Source: an uncultured Kiritimatiellota bacterium (GTDB lineage Bacteria > Verrucomicrobiota > Kiritimatiellia > RFP12 > UBA1067). Taken from it: 33,141 nucleotides of DNA. The position numbers and the translations under genes were made by a program. Position 1 is the stretch's first letter, and each line of letters starts with the position of its first letter. Shown one piece after another: positions 22,779 through 30,250 of this stretch. Under the pieces are notes generated by a model. The model was not told the origin of the DNA, ran no database searches, and worked only from the letters and a program-made list of their open reading frames with translations. The stretch lies in contig CAKULR010000001.1 in the NCBI GenBank assembly GCA_934667295.1, forward strand, positions 1 through 33,141, read 5' to 3'.

Positions 22779-24308
22779 TCAGTCGAGTTTCGCCTTCTTC
22801 GCCGCCTTGTTCCGGGCCTTCTGCGTCTGCTTGAGCTTGGCCGCCTCGCCCAGCGACAGATAGACACGCGAGAGACCGAGCGCAGAATCGAGAGAAGGCT
22901 TCACGTTGAAGGCGAAGCGATAGTAGTCCATCGCCTCGTCCATGCGCTGTGTTGCCTCATTGCAGATGCCGAGCGCGTAGAAGTAGGCGTCCAGGTCCTC
23001 ATCCGCAAGGTACTCGAACATCTTGTCGTTGACTTCCTCGATCTTCTCGCTCGAATCGGGGACGGGGTAGGAAACCGCTTCGCCGAGTTCGGGAAGGTCG
23101 CGGGCCAGCTTCTCGCAGATCTGCCGCCCCATCTTCTGCCGGAGCGTGTAGAGCGCGTAATCCCGGGCCGACTTGAACGCCCCGTTCCTGAGCAGGTTTT
23201 CGAGGCGCGCGTCGCCGAGGTCGGCGGGGACGTCAAACGTCGCCTTGGAGGGCGCGAACTTGGCGACCAGGCCTTTCGAGATGGAAGAGGCCAGCATGAG
23301 CTTCGCCTGCAGTTCCGTCGGCATGGAGACCGTCTCCTGCGTCAGGATGAGCTTTCCGTTGGCGTCGACCCTGCGGTTCGACTTCGGCGTCTCCTCCTCC
23401 TTCTTCGTTTCCTCCTCCTTCTTGTCGCCAAGCATCCCGCCGCCAAGCGCCCCCATGCCGGACAGTCCACCCGTCAATCCAGACGTCAGGGAGGAGGCCA
23501 TCTCGTCCGCGGCCTTGCCGACGTCGGCCATCGACAGCGTCTGCGGCACGAACATGTCCTCGTAGGCCGTGGTGGTCTTCTCGTCCTTGCCCGTCGCCTG
23601 GAGGCGCGTGACGGCGTTGTCGTCCTTCACGCCCACGCTCGCGCAATCGAGCTTCATCTCGCCGTTCATGAGCGTGAAGCCCTGGTTCGTGACCTGGTAC
23701 GTGTCGGTGATCTTGACGATGTTGCCGCTCTGCTCCAGACGGTAGACGGAAAGCGTGAGCATCAACGTCGCATTGCGCACGCGGTAGTCGAGCATCCTGA
23801 TCACGTCCTTGCGCTGCGTCGTGACGTGCGCGACGGCCTGCTCGTCCTTGCCCGTGAGCGGATTCTTCTTCGTGTACGGCACGTTGTTCCACGATTCAAG
23901 CGTGAACTTGTGCGGATACTGCCCCTTCGCCTCGGGGGTGACCGCCCACCAGAGGCGCCCGTAGACAATCGCGTCAAACCGTTTCTTCGGCGTTACGTTC
24001 TCGGCATCGTGGATGTCCTTCTCGATGTCCATGTCGACGATCTGGTACATCGGCGAGGCGTAGAACGCCGACGCCACCGCGCGCTTGACAAGCGCACACG
24101 TCTCCGCATCCGCCGCCATCACGCCCGTGAAGGCATCGCCCTTGAGCGAGTTGAAGTCCGCAAGCGCGATCTTGCTCACGCCGTTGAGCTTCACTTCGCC
24201 CGACACGTTCATCGTGATCGGAATCGTCGGCGTCGAGCAGCCGGCAATCATCGTCGCTACCAGGCCGGCGACCGCAGCCACCCTGAAAATCGTCATATCC
24301 AGTTTCAT
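22779..24308 (-). CDS. Large lipoprotein with C-terminal TPR-like region (cluster gene 3)
   Basis: The 509-residue lipoprotein has the lipobox MIAGC (Cys at about residue 24). The N-terminal domain has SKIALADFNSLKGDAF and RFDAIVYGRLWWAV, a nucleotide-free TolB-N/CsgG-type pattern often called DUF6340. A Gly/Ser-rich segment followed by a Lys/Glu stretch (residues about 270-310) marks a flexible hinge. The C-terminal part (residues about 340-500: FKSARDYALYTLRQKMG, YFYALGICNEATQRMDEAMDYYRFAF, LGLSRVYLSLGEAAK) looks like tetratricopeptide repeats for protein contacts. It is separated from gene 2 by 17 bases. Confidence 0.82.
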   Translation of the reverse strand: MKLDMTIFRVAAVAGLVATMIAGCSTPTIPITMNVSGEVKLNGVSKIALADFNSLKGDAFTGVMAADAETCALVKRAVASAFYASPMYQIVDMDIEKDIHDAENVTPKKRFDAIVYGRLWWAVTPEAKGQYPHKFTLESWNNVPYTKKNPLTGKDEQAVAHVTTQRKDVIRMLDYRVRNATLMLTLSVYRLEQSGNIVKITDTYQVTNQGFTLMNGEMKLDCASVGVKDDNAVTRLQATGKDEKTTTAYEDMFVPQTLSMADVGKAADEMASSLTSGLTGGLSGMGALGGGMLGDKKEEETKKEEETPKSNRRVDANGKLILTQETVSMPTELQAKLMLASSISKGLVAKFAPSKATFDVPADLGDARLENLLRNGAFKSARDYALYTLRQKMGRQICEKLARDLPELGEAVSYPVPDSSEKIEEVNDKMFEYLADEDLDAYFYALGICNEATQRMDEAMDYYRFAFNVKPSLDSALGLSRVYLSLGEAAKLKQTQKARNKAAKKAKLD

Positions 24309-24325
24309 CGTCTCAATCCCTTCTC

Positions 24326-25417
24326 TTACTTCGAGAACTTGGTGTCCTTGTTCTGCTTCGCGCCCGATTCCTTCACGGCGCGCCTGCCGGCCAACGTGTC
24401 CAGCACGCGCTGGTGCCCGGCCTTGGCGGTCGGCGATCCGGGATCGGCCTTCATCGCCTTCGCATAGACGTCGCGCGCGCTGAAGAAGTCGCCCATGGCC
24501 TCATGCGCGATCGCGAGGTTTTCAAGGTCGGCGGCTTTCGCCCGTCCCGCGACCTCCAGCTTTTCAACGACCGACACGACCTCCGGAAACGCCTTGGCGT
24601 TCAGGAGGTGGACGACGCGCTCGTCTCCACCCTCGATGGCGACCAGTTCGCGGGTCACCTTGTACGGCGAGATGTCCGCGACAATCCCGTTCACCGCCGG
24701 CGTGACGGCGGCGGCAAGCGCCTTGAGCTGCGACGGCTCGGCGGCGTCGAAGCGGTCCGCCTCCGGCATCGAGATCTGGAAGTCGTTCGCGTACGGCAGA
24801 GGCGGTTCGGTACCGTTCGGACCGACGAACTTCGCCTTGAGCGTGCCTTTGGCGACGACTTCGTAGACCGTAACCTCCTGCTTCACCTGCTCGACGACCG
24901 TGGCCTTCACGTCCGGTTCGCTCGTCGGCACGTCCTTGACCTTCTTCGGCTTGTAGGGGACCGTGGTCAACGTGAAGGGAATCTCCCTCTTGACGGGCTT
25001 CGCGTCCAGCGCCAAGTCGAGCGTGACGTCGATCACGACCTTTTCCGCGCCCTGTCCCATCGCCGCGAGGCCTGCGTAGCCGTGGCCGGAATCCCTGTCC
25101 TTGACCATCTTCTCCAGTTCGCCGGCACCCTCCGCAGTGGACCAGATGTCGTCCGCCACCCGGTAGTACCCTTCCTTGTACAGGCGCATGGCCAGCAGCT
25201 GCTTGACCAGGCCGGCGTTCCGCCTGTTGTCGCCGGCCAGATTGCCCGTGACATTGGCCTTGACCCGGATGGCCGCCACGTTCACCTTGCCGACGTCCTG
25301 GACGGCCTTCGCCGGCATGACGTAATCGACCATGATCTTCTCGGACGCGCATCCACCCAGAAACGCAATCATCCCGGTCACCAGACCGAACGCACCGATC
25401 TTCACAATGCTCTTCAT
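24326..25417 (-). CDS. Lipoprotein with C-terminal TPR-like region (cluster gene 2)
   Basis: The 363-residue lipoprotein has the lipobox AFLGGC (Cys at about residue 23). The mature part opens with VNVAAIRVKANVTGNL and LVKQLLAMRLYKEGYYRVAD, a strand-helix layout comparable with gene 3. The middle contains a charged beta-rich segment. The C-terminus (AADLENLAIAHEAMGDFFSARDVYAKAMKADPGSPTA) is a clear TPR pair. The organisation parallels gene 3, so the two may be distant paralogues. It lies 18 bases after gene 1. Confidence 0.83.
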   Translation of the reverse strand: MKSIVKIGAFGLVTGMIAFLGGCASEKIMVDYVMPAKAVQDVGKVNVAAIRVKANVTGNLAGDNRRNAGLVKQLLAMRLYKEGYYRVADDIWSTAEGAGELEKMVKDRDSGHGYAGLAAMGQGAEKVVIDVTLDLALDAKPVKREIPFTLTTVPYKPKKVKDVPTSEPDVKATVVEQVKQEVTVYEVVAKGTLKAKFVGPNGTEPPLPYANDFQISMPEADRFDAAEPSQLKALAAAVTPAVNGIVADISPYKVTRELVAIEGGDERVVHLLNAKAFPEVVSVVEKLEVAGRAKAADLENLAIAHEAMGDFFSARDVYAKAMKADPGSPTAKAGHQRVLDTLAGRRAVKESGAKQNKDTKFSK

Positions 25418-25435
25418 CGTCTCATCACCTTCCTG

Positions 25436-26365
25436 TTATTCACCAAGATTGGAACGCTTGTATTCAAGGCGTGCCAGCGCGACCGGGACGGCCTCCGCAA
25501 GTCCCTTTGCATCCGAAGCCCGCAGGATCATCATCTGTTCGTCCTGGATCTTCTTCAACTCGGCCGGATCCTGCACAAGCGCCTCCTTCACGAGAAGGTA
25601 CAGGTAGTAGTTACCGAGCCGCAGATCCGCGTCCGAGCCCTCATACGTCTTGGTGCGCAGCTGTTCGCAGAGCTTCGCCAGGTCTGTCGCTCCAATCTGC
25701 CTGTAGCGCTGGAGAAAGGGCGTGTAGGCTTTTCGGTCCCCCTTGGCAAATCCCACGCCGCCCTTCGTGAACAGTTCGCGCAGTGAACCATCCGCCTCCA
25801 GCGGCATGGGCGTCTCGACCTGTTTCTGCTGCGTGATGAACACATCCTTCACGCGCTCGACGACTTCCGCCGCGAACTGCGCCTCGAAGTCGGCGGCCTT
25901 GCGGACGACGGCGTTCGTATTGTCGCCCGAATAAATCGGAACTTCAAGATAATGGACGGGGGCGAGCGTCTTCGTCTCGTACACCGCGACGCCGACGCCA
26001 GTGGCGGCACTGGCAAGGTTCCGGTCAGTTTCCGTCAGAACCTCCGTTCCGCCGCTTTCGTTTTCCTGCTTGTCAACCGAAACCGTCTTCTGTGGCACGC
26101 TTTCAAGGTACTGTCTCGACCCGTTGAGGACAAACCAGTAGTCCGCCTTCTCTTCGACAACTTGGAGGACCCCGCTCTTCTTGAACTCGTCCGTCAGCGC
26201 CGTGGCAATCGGCGTGAGCGCATCGCCATTCGCGACGATCTTCACCTTGGCCTTGTCCTTCAACGGAACCTCCGCAAAGGAAGTAACCGTATACTGGGCC
26301 ATTTCAACAGAAGCGCAGCCTCCCAAAAGGAGGGCCGTGCCAACCCCCAACCATCTTGCTTTCAT
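25436..26365 (-). CDS. Lipoprotein, first gene of the envelope cluster (cluster gene 1)
   Basis: The 309-residue lipoprotein has the lipobox ALLLGGC (Cys at about residue 17). The mature part starts as a TolB-N-like domain: VKIVANGDALTPIATALTDEFKKSGVLQVVEEKADYWFVLNG, a strand, a helix, then the hydrophobic strand seen in proteins that bind periplasmic partners. A helical C-terminus (residues about 190-300, with GNYYLYLLVKEALVQDPAEL) may be TPR-like. I chose the ATG at 26365, preceded by AAGGAA at short spacing; a longer frame to 26416 would put about 17 unlikely residues before the signal peptide. The promoter lies about 100 bases upstream. Confidence 0.83.
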   Translation of the reverse strand: MKARWLGVGTALLLGGCASVEMAQYTVTSFAEVPLKDKAKVKIVANGDALTPIATALTDEFKKSGVLQVVEEKADYWFVLNGSRQYLESVPQKTVSVDKQENESGGTEVLTETDRNLASAATGVGVAVYETKTLAPVHYLEVPIYSGDNTNAVVRKAADFEAQFAAEVVERVKDVFITQQKQVETPMPLEADGSLRELFTKGGVGFAKGDRKAYTPFLQRYRQIGATDLAKLCEQLRTKTYEGSDADLRLGNYYLYLLVKEALVQDPAELKKIQDEQMMILRASDAKGLAEAVPVALARLEYKRSNLGE

Positions 26366-26467
26366 AGCTTTCCTTGTTGTACTCACACAAAGGTGAACCG
26401 ATGTTGTTGTTTTCACTCAGAACCGGGCTTTCGGCATGCCGTCGAGTGCCCAATCCCTTTACGGAAA

Positions 26468-26497
26468 ATTTTACATCTTCGACGGGTTGGCTATCAA
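26468..26497 (-). promoter_or_regulatory. Sigma70-type promoter of the envelope cluster
   Basis: TTGATA (26497-26492) and TAAAAT (26473-26468) on the minus strand are 18 bases apart, each with five of six consensus bases. The leader to the start codon at 26365 is about 95-100 bases. This is the best -35/-10 pair seen in the window. Confidence 0.6.
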
Positions 26498-26538
26498 TTT
26501 CCAAAACGGACACAATTCACCAGTTTCATTTCACAGAT

Positions 26539-26555
26539 TGTCCAGACGTGCCCAG
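26539..26555. promoter_or_regulatory. Possible AraC-type operator: two 7-bp direct repeats
   Basis: On the minus strand CTGGGCA (26555-26549) and CTGGACA (26545-26539) are spaced by exactly 10 bases, the helical spacing used by two-helix AraC regulators. The pair lies about 85 bases upstream of the predicted transcript start. The araC-family gene is immediately upstream. Confidence 0.4.
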
Positions 26556-26584
26556 ATGTTTGTTTTTGTGAACATCGACCTTTT

Positions 26585-27406
26585 TCACAGAAAAGGCGTC
26601 CGCCCATTCCGCAGCTCACGCGGCGAGTATCCCGTGCGCCGCCTGATGAAGGTCGAGAAATGCGAAACCGTCAGGAAACCCGTCGCCTCCGCAATCTTCC
26701 CCACCGGGTCGACAGAGTGCCGAAGAAGCCACAGGGCGCGGCGCAGCTGTTCGGACTTCACGTAGTCGGCAACGCTTCCCAAACCATGTTGGCGGAAGAC
26801 GCGGTGCAGATAGGAGCGGCTGACCCGCAATTCCGCGCACAGGTCCTCCAACCGTACGGCACCGCGTGACAGGTTGCGGCGAATCTGCTGCATGGCATCG
26901 AAGACCAGACGGTTCATCGACGAACGCGCGTCCTCAAGGATCGACACAAGGAGATTCGCCAGATACCCCCACGCCCGATCATGCCCTTCGGGCGTCACAT
27001 ACGCATCGGCCCTAACCAGTTTGCACAACTCGTGAAAGCAGGCGTCCCGTGCGACGACACGTGCAAGAAGGCCATCGACGTACCCAAGCCCGTCAAAGTA
27101 GTCCTCCACCTGCCCACCTGTCAGCACGGCGGAGACCAGACGGTTCGACGGCTCCAACGCCGTGACGGTGATCCAGTACCCCGGATAGCTCACGAACAGA
27201 TGGCCCGGTTCAAGGACAACATCCTCACACCCTCGCCGTGAAATGCAGAAGCGCCCCTCGTAGCAGTGCCAGACCCCCACACCCGCAAAATAGAAATCCT
27301 GCATCATCGTCTTCGCCCCCGTACGAAGATCCGACAGCGACCGGATGGCGACATCGCACGCGAAGCCTGCACCGCCGCCAGGCGATACATCATCCCATGT
27401 AAACAT
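26585..27406 (-). CDS. AraC-family transcriptional regulator
   Basis: The 273-residue protein has an N-terminal cupin-like effector domain (VGVWHCYEGRFCISRRG, VVLEPGHLFVSYPGYWITV) and a C-terminal AraC double helix-turn-helix (residues about 175-270). The second helix-turn-helix shows the family signature IAEATGFLTVSHFSTFIRRRTGYSPRELR. The start is uncertain: ATG at 27406 is chosen; a GTG at 27427 is possible but has a ribosome site that is too close. It lies 219 bases upstream of the envelope cluster in the same orientation, with a good promoter and repeated 7-mers between, so it is the natural candidate to control that cluster. The effector is not known. Confidence 0.9.
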   Translation of the reverse strand: MFTWDDVSPGGGAGFACDVAIRSLSDLRTGAKTMMQDFYFAGVGVWHCYEGRFCISRRGCEDVVLEPGHLFVSYPGYWITVTALEPSNRLVSAVLTGGQVEDYFDGLGYVDGLLARVVARDACFHELCKLVRADAYVTPEGHDRAWGYLANLLVSILEDARSSMNRLVFDAMQQIRRNLSRGAVRLEDLCAELRVSRSYLHRVFRQHGLGSVADYVKSEQLRRALWLLRHSVDPVGKIAEATGFLTVSHFSTFIRRRTGYSPRELRNGRTPFL

Positions 27407-27822
27407 AAAACGGCAGTCTCTCCACACTTCTTCCGCACATCTCGCCTCACGTCACCTCCCGTGCGAAAAAAAGATGGCGTGCTTCAACAACACGTCTTAC
27501 AGGAGGTGTCGCCAAACACCCAAAGACAAAACATGCATGATGAAACACGCCACGTGTGTGTAGGACACACGTAGCGCGACCATTGTATTCCGCTTTGTCC
27601 TTTAGAATCTTTGGCGAAGTTTCCTGTAAAGCGTCATACGCTGATTCGCGTACGCTGTGCGGGTTAGGTTGCCCACCCCGCACATCTCCAACTCCTCGGC
27701 CAGGACGCAACGGAGTGCGTTCCTCCCGAGTGGGGAGCCGGCCGCCCCCTAAAGGCCCGACCGATCTATTCGTTCAATTTCGTTCAGTCCGCCGACGGTC
27801 TCCCTTCAATCGGTCCTTCTTC
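27407..27822. other. 416-nt intergenic region with small hairpins
   Basis: I see no gene here. It contains an 8-bp hairpin (ACGTGTGT/ACACACGT, 27552-27572, loop GTAGG), a GGTGT/ACACC hairpin near 27504-27520, and a GTGCGGG/CCCGCAC inverted repeat near 27658-27690. None is followed by a T-tract on the minus strand. The promoter of the AraC-type gene should lie here but none is clear. Confidence 0.5.
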
Positions 27823-29040
27823 TCACTTCACGCGGCCGGTGTAGGCATTCACCCCGGAATTGTCGATCGTCGCGTTGAAGAAGGCGTTCGCCGCCTTCTC
27901 GCGCGGACCGTCCCAGGGGCGCGGACCGCCCGTGAGCTGCACCGCCCAGAGCTTGAGCTGCCTGCGGTGCCAGTTGACCATGCAGTTCGTCCCCCACGCG
28001 CCGCCGTGGCCGAACCAGCTTCCCTCGCTGTCCGTCTCGGGGGCCACAAGGCCGAGCGAATAGCCGCCCATGCCCTTCGGACGCGACGAGACCGCGAGGA
28101 GGTTCTTCACCGTCTCCTCCTTGAGGATGCGCACGCCGTTCTCGCCCTTGCCGAGGTTCATCAGCATCCTGTAGAACTTGAGCTGGTCCGCCGCCGTCGT
28201 CCACAGCCCCGCGCCCGCCGAGGCGAACACGTGGCGGTCGTTGTACGGGCGCTGCTGCATCGACGCCTCGCGCTGGTACACGGCCGGCTGGTCCTTCCGG
28301 CAGCTGTACATCTCAACCTGGTGCGCGAGCTGCGCGTCGGTCGGCCAGAAGCCCGAATCCTTCATCCCGAGCGGCAGCAGCACGCGCTCCTTCAGGAACT
28401 CCTCCCACGGCTTGCCCGTGATGACCTCCGTCACCGCCGCGCCGATGTCGATGCCCGTGTTCGAATACTGCACCTTCGTGCCGGGCTCGAAGAGGAGCGG
28501 GCACGCCGCCGCGATCGCCGCCGTCTGGCGGAGGGGCGCGCCGCCCGACCAGCCGCCGCCCTTGATGTTGCCCTGCTTGGCCGGGATCTCGAACGGGAAG
28601 CCGCCCGTGTGGTTCATCACCATGCGCACGGTGAGCGTGTTCTTCGCCCGCGTGAGCGTGCGCACGCCGTTCGATTCGGACGTCTTGACCCACAGGTTCG
28701 CGAACTCGGGCAGGTACTTCGAGACGGGATCGTCGAGCTTGAGCCTGCCTTCCTCCACGAGGATGGCGATCGTCACGCCGCAGAAGCCCTTCGTCTGGGA
28801 GCACTGCATGTAGACGTCGTCCATCTTGATCGGGCGCTTCGCCGCCACGTCCGCATAGCCCACGCACGCGACTTCCTCGGCGCCGGGCTTGACGAAGACG
28901 CTGATCGCGCCCGGCAGCTGCCCGTTCTCGACGTACGGCTTGAGCGCATCGCGCGCGAACGTGGTGTCCGCCGAGGCGGTGAAGAGGTTTCCGGCGAGCG
29001 CCGCGCCCGCCGCCAACAGGATGAGTGTGTTGAGTTTCAT
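27823..29040 (-). CDS. Secreted serine beta-lactamase-fold hydrolase (class C/esterase group)
   Basis: The 405-residue product has a signal peptide (residues 1-24). It shows the serine beta-lactamase/DD-peptidase motifs: SQTK at 81-84 (catalytic Ser81 and Lys84), YSN at 192-194, and HGG (residue about 350) in place of KTG. The HGG form is typical of class C-like esterases and D-amino-acid amidases rather than true beta-lactamases, so hydrolysis of a small ester or amide is more likely than antibiotic resistance. MNHTGGFPF is the usual surface loop. The ATG at 29040 has no Shine-Dalgarno sequence; an extended -10 ends seven bases before it. Confidence 0.92.
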   Translation of the reverse strand: MKLNTLILLAAGAALAGNLFTASADTTFARDALKPYVENGQLPGAISVFVKPGAEEVACVGYADVAAKRPIKMDDVYMQCSQTKGFCGVTIAILVEEGRLKLDDPVSKYLPEFANLWVKTSESNGVRTLTRAKNTLTVRMVMNHTGGFPFEIPAKQGNIKGGGWSGGAPLRQTAAIAAACPLLFEPGTKVQYSNTGIDIGAAVTEVITGKPWEEFLKERVLLPLGMKDSGFWPTDAQLAHQVEMYSCRKDQPAVYQREASMQQRPYNDRHVFASAGAGLWTTAADQLKFYRMLMNLGKGENGVRILKEETVKNLLAVSSRPKGMGGYSLGLVAPETDSEGSWFGHGGAWGTNCMVNWHRRQLKLWAVQLTGGPRPWDGPREKAANAFFNATIDNSGVNAYTGRVK

Positions 29041-29047
29041 GCGGGCT

Positions 29048-29056
29048 ATTCTACCA
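29048..29056 (-). promoter_or_regulatory. Extended -10 promoter of the beta-lactamase-fold gene
   Basis: TGGTAGAAT on the minus strand (TAGAAT 29053-29048) ends seven bases before the ATG, so the message may be leaderless. No -35 is recognisable. Confidence 0.5.
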
Positions 29057-29115
29057 CATCCGCCGAACGCGGGCAATTGCCCCACGCCGCGCCCACGGGG
29101 ACGACATCGGGCACA

Positions 29116-29142
29116 CGGGCCGTCGGGACGTCGGCCCCTACC
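29116..29142 (-). repeat. GGTAGGG-headed hairpin, copy 1
   Basis: On the minus strand GGTAGGG, with 6-bp arms GGGCCG/CGGCCC around the loop ACGTCCCGA. It is an inverted partner of the element at 29158-29190. Confidence 0.7.
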
Positions 29143-29157
29143 ACGCACGCACAGCAT

Positions 29158-29190
29158 GGTAGGGCGCGACGTCCTCGGCGCGCCGCGCCC
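29158..29190 (+). repeat. GGTAGGG-headed hairpin, copy 2
   Basis: GGTAGGG, arms GGCGCG/CGCGCC (29163-29168 with 29179-29184) and loop ACGTCCTCGG, then GCGCCC. Compared with copy 1 the loop is conserved and the arms changed together. A 19-bp direct repeat (ACGACATCGGGCAC and flanks) also occurs on both sides of the pair, near 29101 and 29209. Confidence 0.72.
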
Positions 29191-29231
29191 ACGGGAATGC
29201 CACGGGAACGACATCGGGCACGCGGGCCGCC

Positions 29232-29268
29232 GACCTCCAGAATTAGGTCAGACCTAATTTTGGAGGTC
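29232..29268. repeat. 37-bp near-perfect palindrome overlapping the TSCPD stop codon
   Basis: Arms of 18 bases (29232-29249 and 29251-29268) around a single A, with one mismatch. The inner part reads AATTAGGTC-A-GACCTAATT. The last seven codons and the stop (29243-29245) of the TSCPD gene lie inside it. Confidence 0.88.
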
Positions 29269-29512
29269 TGGCGTTCAGCTCGGTCTCCAGCGCGCGGGCG
29301 AGCTGGTCCGGGCAGGAGGTGCCGTTGCGGCAGGGGATGCCCTTCAGGAGCGCCACGACCTCCTCCACCTTCCGGCCCACCACGAGCTTCGCCACGCCCT
29401 GCGTGTTCCCCGGGCAGCCACCCATGAACTGGCACACCGTGACGATGCCGTTCTCGACCTCGTAGCCAATCGCCTGGGCGCAGACGCCCTGTGTCTTCAC
29501 GACCTTCCGCAT
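29243..29512 (-). CDS. TSCPD domain protein (TIGR03905-type)
   Basis: The 89-residue protein is a stand-alone TSCPD domain: GVCAQAIGYEVENGIVTVCQFMGGCPGNTQGVAKL, then KVEEVVALLKGIPCRNGTSCPDQLARAL with the eponymous TSCPD at residues about 67-71. Such domains also occur at the C-terminus of class II ribonucleotide reductases; the free-standing form has no assigned function. Cysteines at C11, C27, C33 and the TSCPD Cys suggest a metal site. The start at 29512 overlaps the end of the glycosyltransferase gene by 16 bases, so the two are coupled. The C-terminal residues are encoded by a palindromic element, so the original end may have been replaced. Confidence 0.88.
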   Translation of the reverse strand: MRKVVKTQGVCAQAIGYEVENGIVTVCQFMGGCPGNTQGVAKLVVGRKVEEVVALLKGIPCRNGTSCPDQLARALETELNARPPKLGLT

Positions 29513-30222
29513 CTTCCCTCTCCTTCAGCGTTCTTCGAAAAGCGCGCGGACCACAGGGCCCGCTGCGTCAAGATCGTATCGCGCAGCGGCTGGAAATGCG
29601 AGGACCGATTGCCGTCGAGGTAGACGGTCTCGATGGTGACCTGCAGCGGCTTCGCCGCATGGCGGCGCGCGTCGACGAGCATCCGCATCTCGTATTCGTA
29701 GCGGTTGCCCGGCAAGGCGAGCATGCGCCCCAGGAGCGCGCGCGGAACGGCGCGCAGGCCGGTCTGCGTGTCGCGCACGGAAAGCCCCGTCAGCAGACGG
29801 AAGAGCACGCGCGACCAGGCGTTGCCGAAGCGGCTCCTGAGCGGCACGTGCCCCGAGAACGCGCGCACGCCCAGCACCAGCCCCTGCGGATGCCCAAGCG
29901 CCGCCTCCGCCACGCGGCGGATGTCCACCGGCGTGTGCTGGCCGTCCGCATCGGCCGTCACGACCACCTCCGCCTCCGGCAGATGGTCGCGGATCCACGC
30001 GAAGCCCGTCCGCAGCGCGGCGCCCTTCCCGCGGTTGGCCCCATGCACGAGCACGGCGTCCACCCGTTCCCGCACCGCCGTGAACGCCGCCCGCGCCTCG
30101 GGCCGCGTCGACCCGTCATCGACGACGACCAGGTGCGCACCCAGCGGATACAGCGCCTCGACAAGCCGGACAAGCTTGTCGTCCGGCTCATACGCGGGAA
30201 TCAAGATTACAACTTTTTTCAT
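29497..30222 (-). CDS. Family 2 glycosyltransferase, dolichyl/polyprenyl-phosphate mannose synthase-like
   Basis: The 241-residue enzyme has the GT-A fold: VVILIPAYEPDDKL at the N-terminus, VVVDDGSTRP, HGANRGKGAALRTGF, and the metal-binding DAD in VVVTADADGQHTP. QTGLRAVPRALL and the ELRM-like segment YEYEMRML are usual in DPM1-like enzymes that load mannose or glucose onto polyprenyl phosphate. It lacks a C-terminal membrane region. I chose the ATG at 30222 because the protein then opens directly with MKKVVILIP; an upstream GTG at 30249 is possible. No Shine-Dalgarno sequence is visible. Confidence 0.9.
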   Translation of the reverse strand: MKKVVILIPAYEPDDKLVRLVEALYPLGAHLVVVDDGSTRPEARAAFTAVRERVDAVLVHGANRGKGAALRTGFAWIRDHLPEAEVVVTADADGQHTPVDIRRVAEAALGHPQGLVLGVRAFSGHVPLRSRFGNAWSRVLFRLLTGLSVRDTQTGLRAVPRALLGRMLALPGNRYEYEMRMLVDARRHAAKPLQVTIETVYLDGNRSSHFQPLRDTILTQRALWSARFSKNAEGEGRCGRS

Positions 30223-30250
30223 TGACTGATGTTGGCAATTCATTGTCACG

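Noticed and set aside
26304..26513. 69-residue frame upstream of the first cluster gene
   Set aside because: It overlaps the promoter and the signal peptide region of gene 1 and has no ribosome site.
27823..29040. Antibiotic-resistance beta-lactamase
   Set aside because: HGG replaces the KTG motif and the overall pattern matches secreted esterase or amidase relatives, so a resistance call is not supported.
27556..29427. Plus-strand frame of 623 codons opposite the beta-lactamase-fold gene
   Set aside because: Arg-rich antisense shadow with no signal or domain; the opposite strand encodes a clear signal peptide and the SQTK, YSN and HGG motifs.
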